DNA from: Bacteroidota bacterium
GTDB lineage: Bacteria; Bacteroidota; Bacteroidia; JAHEXY01
Reading direction: 5' to 3'
Assembly: GCA_023251875.1 (NCBI GenBank)
Contig: JAHEXY010000001.1
Location: forward strand, 767,881-831,880
Length of the DNA: 64,000 nt
The notes below the pieces were generated by a model, which saw only the letters and a program-made list of their open reading frames with translations, was not told where the DNA came from and ran no database searches. A program made the position numbers and the translations under genes. Shown here one piece after another: positions 58,901 to 64,000 of this stretch (within the stretch, counting starts at the first letter, position 1; every line of letters starts with the position of its first letter).

Positions 58901-59825
58901 AGGTGGTGATAGTGCAATTGATACAGGCAAAGGCAATATTTGGAAAACAACAGATGGAGGTTTAACATGGATAAATGTTTCACCAAGTAACTTTGCAAGT
59001 GGCAATGCAATTGCAATTGGCAATGCGGGGTTAGACACAGTAATTTATGTTGGCACAGGTTTATTAAATATTGATGAGGGTTACTTGTACAAATCGACTG
59101 ATATAGGAATTACTTGGACAAAAATAAAAAATGGTCCAACTTCTATGTCCGGTACCAGTATACTAGGTTTGCCAATAAATGATGTAGCAGTTGATCCTAG
59201 GGGAAAAGACACCATTTACATAGCAGCGGGCTATGAAAATGAATATGCTTTTGTTCTTTCATTTGATGGAGGGGAAACATTTATATACTTAAACGCTTAT
59301 GGAGAAAAACCATATACTTCTATCGACATTCATAAAGTATATCCTGATACTGTTTATGCAGCCTCAGGCAGAGAAATATATTTGTATGATTTAGCCAATA
59401 ATAATTTTCGTTTTCTCTATCGAGTTTTACCTGATGAACAAATTCCCGATATTGTTACTGGTTCTATTCTTGTAGGCTCAACAACCGGTTTTTATACCTT
59501 TCATCCAGCCTATGAAGATAAAGCAGATACAAATGTAGTTACTCAACAATTAGAACATTTACCAAATGGTTTTATCGTAAATGTTTATCCCAACCCTTTT
59601 GAAGATGAGGCTACCATTCGCTTAGTGTTAAAAGAAAATGCAAATGTATCAATTGATTTACTTGATTTGAGTGGCAGAGAAATTACATCAATTTACAATG
59701 GAAAATCTAATAAAGGAACTTCAAATTATGTACTTTCAGCTGCCCATTTAGCTTCCGGAACGTATTTTATTTGTATAAAAGTAAATAATGAAAGTAGCAG
59801 AAGATTACTGTACCATGCAAAGTAA
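55986..59825 (+). CDS. Secreted beta-propeller (SBBP/sortilin-like) protein with T9SS type A C-terminal sorting domain
   Basis: Signal peptide; repeated blades (GDVAWAIEP, GNAIWSVGI, GNVTWALQVGS); C-terminus VNVYPNPFEDEATIRLVLKENANVSIDLLDLSGREI...SGTYFICIKVNNESSRRLLYHAK. Confidence 0.9.
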   Translation: MKLIYAFVFSFIYFNPSFAQAPDWSWVKQIEGDGDVHITDMGIDQYGWIYSTGYLDIYSPITIGNTTLAGTNGYLNPFLVKYNEKGDVAWAIEPLEAPSTDGTGGGTITTGSDVAIDKQGNVYLSGISAANYIVFGADTIYYTGYLESYLAKYDAGGNAIWSVGIHGNSGGGYYNWIQTIHDVAVDHDGYVYCLGNFTSDSMRIDYINNGITKDTLITGSKNVWKMFLVKYTPEGDLVWIKMYGASGEHGYPQSLIVASDNTLLVCGRFGCKFTVGFYSFTASDCSDGFVLRVDTSGNVTWALQVGSTAGDQVNALVEINNTIYLVGYFGNTGSDLTLGSFTLVNKGMEDVFIIKINSNGNVAWAKSYGSTLDDYATAISLTENENIYVTGVYKTDMIVGNDTLYNTGNQQKDDVFLLKLDSAGNEKWTYNTVGNQYDYRPFVKSRENNLYFAGQSSSSPFALGNDTLINGTFLAYFTFLASFVDFSDTVSIIDTSKVYRPDNGGLYGGSSAELTYTKNNRLFSGIQTPASMFISDDGAQSWYQAFDHDSLEYIYNGTERGWSGKATRILSNQTNWVAVQTNHPKNKYSSVVISFANGDTNTYKTAIDPTMLNNFGYGSYTVSAIALSDYNLYAALGPCIVNVGSGPINSSTDIKNIVSTISGLVSTSTINSIAVANNSNAYPYYIAIDEIGNENGYNRNLYKYNGTAFSKLNLPSNLNGIRAVFTHPTQITGDTVFITAKDKTTNAFKIYRSFDSGTNWTDISYASATDFLSDVDYSAGWNLSASNNVILIIPGNAISKDLGATWEILSDTAQIANVINPNDVNTIVGSDKTIEISTSGSTGTFSKAPNYGLEALQVNKIAKTESENIFYLATKTGLGYTKSYLDTSLSASQKWSAPYGEFPLLADTINFGSVAIDPTDSLHVIAGSPYGFYVTTTGPNGFSKITPTNFTSNNPQVNDIVFINHLTAIAVTGGDSAIDTGKGNIWKTTDGGLTWINVSPSNFASGNAIAIGNAGLDTVIYVGTGLLNIDEGYLYKSTDIGITWTKIKNGPTSMSGTSILGLPINDVAVDPRGKDTIYIAAGYENEYAFVLSFDGGETFIYLNAYGEKPYTSIDIHKVYPDTVYAASGREIYLYDLANNNFRFLYRVLPDEQIPDIVTGSILVGSTTGFYTFHPAYEDKADTNVVTQQLEHLPNGFIVNVYPNPFEDEATIRLVLKENANVSIDLLDLSGREITSIYNGKSNKGTSNYVLSAAHLASGTYFICIKVNNESSRRLLYHAK

Positions 59826-59933
59826 TTTTATTATTTACTTTCGGTAAAGCTTATTCTCTTTGCCTATATATTCCCCTCTTTGAGAAAATTATTTTTAACG
59901 TCTCACTAAATTGCCATTTACCTTGATATTGTG

Positions 59934-59941
59934 TAAATTTG
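59934..59941 (+). promoter_or_regulatory. TAnnTTTG -7 box (TAAATTTG) upstream of ahcY
   Basis: About 40 nt upstream of ATG 59982. Confidence 0.45.
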
Positions 59942-59981
59942 TAACAAAATCTTAATCATTAATTATAAACAAAACTCAAAA

Positions 59982-61301
59982 ATGGAAAAAGTAGCTGTGG
60001 AAAAATTTGTTCCTTTTAAAGTAAAAGATATGTCTCTTGCAGAATGGGGACGTAAAGAAATTCGTCTTGCTGAAGCTGAAATGCCTGGTTTAATGTCGTT
60101 AAGACAAGAATTTGGCGCTAAAAAACCGCTTAAAGGTGCTCGTATTGCAGGTTGCTTGCACATGACTATTCAAACAGCTGTTTTAATTGAAACGCTTGTT
60201 GAATTAGGTGCAGAAGTTACCTGGTCATCTTGCAACATCTTTTCTACACAAGATCATGCTGCTGCTGCTATTGCTGCTGCAGGCATTCAAGTATACGCTT
60301 GGAAAGGTTTAAATGAGCAAGAATTTGATTGGTGTATTGAACAAACACTTTTCTTTGGTGCTGATAGAAAGCCATTGAACATGATTTTAGATGATGGTGG
60401 TGATTTAACCAATATGGTGCTTGATAAATTTCCAGAATTGGTTGCCGGTATTAAAGGTATTTCTGAAGAAACTACTACCGGTGTTCATCGTTTACATGAG
60501 CGTCATGCGGCCGGTAAACTTCCATTACCTGCTATTAATATTAACGATTCAGTTACAAAATCTAAATTTGATAATAAATACGGTTGCCGTGAATCATTGG
60601 TTGATGGTATTCGCAGAGCAACTGATGTAATGATGGCCGGTAAAGTAGCTGTTGTTGCAGGCTTTGGCGATGTTGGTAAAGGTTCTGCCGATTCATTACG
60701 TCATGCAGGAGCACGTGTAATTGTTACAGAAATAGATCCTATTTGTGCATTGCAAGCAGCAATGGAAGGATATGAAGTTAAAAAAATGGATACTGCTATT
60801 AAAGAAGCAGATATTGTTGTTACTGCTACCGGCAACAAATCAATTATTCTTGATCGTCATTTTAAATCAATGAAAGATAAAGCCATTGTTTGTAACATCG
60901 GCCATTTTGATAATGAAATTGATATGGCTTGGTTAAATACAAATTGGGGGCACACAAAAGTAAATGTTAAACCTCAAGTTGATATTTATACTGTTGAAGG
61001 CAAAGAAGTAATTGTTCTTGCCGAAGGTCGTTTGGTAAATTTAGGTTGTGCAACAGGTCACCCTTCATTTGTAATGTCGAATAGTTTTACAAATCAAACA
61101 CTGGCTCAATTAGAACTTTGGACAAATTCTAAAAATTACGAAAACAAAGTTTATGTATTGCCTAAACATTTAGATGAAAAAGTTGCTCGATTACACCTTT
61201 CTAAAATTGGTGTTGAACTAGAAGAGTTAACTACTGAACAAGCTAAGTATATTGGCGTTACTGTTCAAGGTCCATTTAAATCAGATGCCTACAGATACTA
61301 A
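59982..61301 (+). CDS. ahcY: Adenosylhomocysteinase
   Basis: [72 protein letters not shown]. Confidence 0.97.
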   Translation: MEKVAVEKFVPFKVKDMSLAEWGRKEIRLAEAEMPGLMSLRQEFGAKKPLKGARIAGCLHMTIQTAVLIETLVELGAEVTWSSCNIFSTQDHAAAAIAAAGIQVYAWKGLNEQEFDWCIEQTLFFGADRKPLNMILDDGGDLTNMVLDKFPELVAGIKGISEETTTGVHRLHERHAAGKLPLPAININDSVTKSKFDNKYGCRESLVDGIRRATDVMMAGKVAVVAGFGDVGKGSADSLRHAGARVIVTEIDPICALQAAMEGYEVKKMDTAIKEADIVVTATGNKSIILDRHFKSMKDKAIVCNIGHFDNEIDMAWLNTNWGHTKVNVKPQVDIYTVEGKEVIVLAEGRLVNLGCATGHPSFVMSNSFTNQTLAQLELWTNSKNYENKVYVLPKHLDEKVARLHLSKIGVELEELTTEQAKYIGVTVQGPFKSDAYRY

Positions 61302-61333
61302 TTGAAAAAACTTAGACGAAGCTAAAAAAGATC

Positions 61334-61418
61334 GGTGGCTAAAGGTAACTGAGCTTGTCGAAGTTCCAGAAGCCCGGTGGCTGAGTGGTGCCTGAGCTTG
61401 TCGAAGGCCGAAGCCACA
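61334..61418. repeat. Paired GGTGGCT..CTGAGCTTGTCGAAG..CC elements
   Basis: CTGAGCTTGTCGAAG at 61349-61363 and CCTGAGCTTGTCGAAGG at 61391-61407 with flanking GGTGGCT/AGCCAC. Confidence 0.75.
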
Positions 61419-61427
61419 TGGATAAAT

Positions 61428-61466
61428 AAAATCCCCTGTAAATGAAAATTTGCAGGGGATTTTTTA
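61428..61466 (+). terminator. Rho-independent terminator of ahcY
   Basis: AAAATCCCCTGTAAA..TTTGCAGGGGATTTTTT. Confidence 0.8.
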
Positions 61467-61557
61467 TAGAATATTGAGATCTTTTTTAGATTGTAGGTTG
61501 AACTAATTTTGATAGAATAGGGTTCTGAAAATTGTAATTATATTAGTTGGTAGCAAA

Positions 61558-61935
61558 TTATTTATCTTCTTGTAGGATATCTATACTTAATAAACCCTGC
61601 AATATTTTTCTTTTATCAACAGAATAGGGAACTGTTTGATTATTGCTCATATAAATAATACACTTGTCTCCTTTTGAAAAACTTTTTATATGATTAATAT
61701 TAATTAAATGTGAACGATGTACACGAATAAAATTTTCTGTTTTTGCGAGGAGGTTTTCAAATTTACTAAGTGTTTTTGCAGCTAAAATATCTTCACCATT
61801 ATCCAAATGAAATCTTGTATAGTTATTTACGGCTTCGCAATGAATAATATTATCCGCATCTATAATAAAAACTTTGTCGAATGTATTTATGACTAACTTA
61901 TTGGGTTTATTAATAAAATTCTTAACGGAATTCAT
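61558..61935 (-). CDS. Stand-alone LytTR DNA-binding domain protein
   Basis: IIHCEAVNNYTRFHLDNGEDILAAKTLSKFENLL, FIRVHRSHLININHIKSF. Confidence 0.9.
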   Translation of the reverse strand: MNSVKNFINKPNKLVINTFDKVFIIDADNIIHCEAVNNYTRFHLDNGEDILAAKTLSKFENLLAKTENFIRVHRSHLININHIKSFSKGDKCIIYMSNNQTVPYSVDKRKILQGLLSIDILQEDK

Positions 61936-62137
61936 TTATAAGGGGTTTACTTTTATGTGAGTATAAGGTATTATAAACTCAAATGCATATCAACCACAAA
62001 AAAAGTAAAATTATAATACTAATTTTGAAAAAAAAATATTATTTCTGGTTGCAATATTCACTTTTATAGATAGTTATAAATAACAAAAGAGTGATTTTTA
62101 TACTAATAGGAATGGAAAATTGCTATTACGTATTTTA

Positions 62138-63694
62138 TTATAATACCAATGAAAGTTTAAAAATATCAGGATATTGAGATTTAGATTTTTCATCTAAAAT
62201 GAGGGGCATGGGTTTATTTAATATTTTACTTTCTATCCAAGCATATATATCAAGACCAAAAGAAAGGCTATAGAGAGTTGAATTATCCATATTTTTTTTA
62301 AGCTCATTTTTAGTTTCTTTTAAGACATTTATTTTTTCTTCGTGAGAATAAGCATTAAAAAGGTTCTTAATCATTTTAACCAAACAGCTCTCTAAAAAAT
62401 TAAGCTCATTGTATTTTTGAAAATAATACTTCGTATTTCTGAGTGAATATTCTAGGTTTACCATTTTATTAGTTTCATATTCAATAATCAAATTGAATAT
62501 TTTTGTGAAGGCATATATTTCTGAATTTTTATTTTGAGCGTAATTATCTTGAATAAATTGAATATGCTTGTATACCATCTTGTAATCACCGGAAATAAAA
62601 TATACTTGAGCAAATAATAATTCTAATCGAATAAGATGGGTATGATTTGAAGTTTCTTTATAATAATCTTCATAAGCATCTTTAAATTTTTTTACTAATC
62701 GTTCTGCATTTTTAACATCTCCTTTTAATAAGCAAATAGTTATTTCAATGTAATGCTGGTATATGTGTAACAATGTTTTTTCATAAGAAACGACAAATGA
62801 AAAACCATTAAATTTTTTATACAATGCATTAAAATTATCAAACTTTTGCAGGTAAAGTGATACGATTATTTGTTTTAACAAAACTTCGAAATAGGCAATT
62901 TTGTATTGCTGCATTTTTTCAGGGTGTGAATGCCAAAGTTGTAATAATTCTTCTCCCATTTTATATTCCTTAATAAAATCTGAAGAGAGATTGGCATAGC
63001 ACATTTGTGCATTATAAAAAAGCACTTTTGTTTTAAATGTTTTAGCTAATGATTTATTGGTAAATGTAGAGTCGGTTACAACTTCTTTTAATTCAGCGGG
63101 AGTTGATTTACCTTTTAATAATCTTTCGTTAGCATAGAATGAAACCAAAACAGCATAGTTTTTTCTGTATTTTAATAGATTAAGATGCTTGAGAGTTTCA
63201 TTCATGGTAGCATTAATCAATTTATCATAAAAATTTTTAAATTTTTGCGGATTTAATGTATACTCAATACGGTATTCAAGTTCAAGAATTTTACATTTTA
63301 GCAGTGATATTTCATGTTCATCGCACAATGCTTTTGTTTTAAGCAAAAGCTCATGGCTCTCTTGGTACAAGCCTCTTTTTAACAATGCCTGTATTTTTTT
63401 TATTTCACCTTCAATAATTTCTTCATTAGAGCCCGTTGGAATATTTGTAATAAACTCGAGAAGGCGGTTAAAGAGATAATTTTGTACATCTGATAAGCCG
63501 GTAATTTTTAATTTCTTTTGAGCTTGATTGCGTATTTCTTCAATACTTATATTTTTATCAAAGGCAATTAATTGAAATAGTTTTAAATATTGTGGCTGTT
63601 CTAGTGATTGCCCTTCCGATTCTTTTATAAAACGTTCTTTATCGGTATTAGAAATGGAATGAATCAGCTTTAAAAGACTTTCAGTTGTTACCAT
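62138..63694 (-). CDS. Hypothetical alpha-solenoid (TPR-like) protein
   Basis: 518 aa, helical, no clear enzymatic motif; long clean ORF with ATG. Confidence 0.6.
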   Translation of the reverse strand: MVTTESLLKLIHSISNTDKERFIKESEGQSLEQPQYLKLFQLIAFDKNISIEEIRNQAQKKLKITGLSDVQNYLFNRLLEFITNIPTGSNEEIIEGEIKKIQALLKRGLYQESHELLLKTKALCDEHEISLLKCKILELEYRIEYTLNPQKFKNFYDKLINATMNETLKHLNLLKYRKNYAVLVSFYANERLLKGKSTPAELKEVVTDSTFTNKSLAKTFKTKVLFYNAQMCYANLSSDFIKEYKMGEELLQLWHSHPEKMQQYKIAYFEVLLKQIIVSLYLQKFDNFNALYKKFNGFSFVVSYEKTLLHIYQHYIEITICLLKGDVKNAERLVKKFKDAYEDYYKETSNHTHLIRLELLFAQVYFISGDYKMVYKHIQFIQDNYAQNKNSEIYAFTKIFNLIIEYETNKMVNLEYSLRNTKYYFQKYNELNFLESCLVKMIKNLFNAYSHEEKINVLKETKNELKKNMDNSTLYSLSFGLDIYAWIESKILNKPMPLILDEKSKSQYPDIFKLSLVL

Positions 63695-63828
63695 ATTTAT
63701 GGTTTAAAAGATCTCAATATAATTTATTTTTTTATTCTTTCAATTTAAAAACTACTATCCATTCTTTTAAACCATATCTCCAAATAGTACCATTTATATT
63801 TATATAATTAGTCTGAAGTTTACAGTAT

Positions 63829-63905
63829 AATGCCGATATAACAGCCGTTTAGTCCAATGAAATTGGGCTATTACGGATGTATAATCGGTATAAGAGCCGT
63901 TTTTC
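63829..63905. repeat. Direct repeat TATAATGCCGATATAACAGCCGTTT / TATAATCGGTATAAGAGCCGTTTTT flanking a CCAATGAAATTGG hairpin
   Basis: Seen directly in non-coding sequence. Confidence 0.6.
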
Positions 63906-64000
63906 TTAATGCCATTTTTTTATTCTAATAAAGCATAAGGCCCTTGTGGTAAATCATGAGCATTTTTAAAATTGAATCATTCATGAAAATGCCTTACCTT

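Overview
AT-rich chromosomal window from a Bacteroidetes (Bacteroidota) bacterium. The lineage call rests on a T9SS-type C-terminal sorting domain, GldF, type-B SdhC, TAnnTTTG promoter-like boxes and large PD40 proteins. Most of the window is housekeeping: rpsA, bioD, maf, a WecA/MraY-like transferase, a UbiA prenyltransferase, bioF, an Xaa-Pro aminopeptidase, sdhC/sdhA/sdhB, hutU, a HAD-SerA fusion, rpmB, glyA, hsp20, gldF, a flippase, asnB, sucA and ahcY. I found no rRNA, tRNA, CRISPR array or intact transposon. The most interesting signals are: (1) several families of short intergenic repeats that also appear in-frame inside genes, including a 24-nt 'CTTGTCCTGAGTGGAGTCGAAGGG' (LVLSGVEG) insertion in an MBL-fold protein, a TTAGCTGATGAGG-type array inside a glycosyltransferase, and GTTCAAAG / CCAACAA arrays forming the linkers of a 2322-aa PD40/SPOR-like protein; (2) three toxin-antitoxin-like modules sitting inside or directly behind TCA-cycle genes (two between sdhA and sdhB, one behind sucA); (3) a decayed segment at about 11.7-13.1 kb with a probable DoxX-like pseudogene and a six-repeat beta-flower-type protein; (4) a VAO-type FAD oxidase plus PaaK-like ligase pair with a G8 tract upstream. 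All calls are by eye, without database searches.
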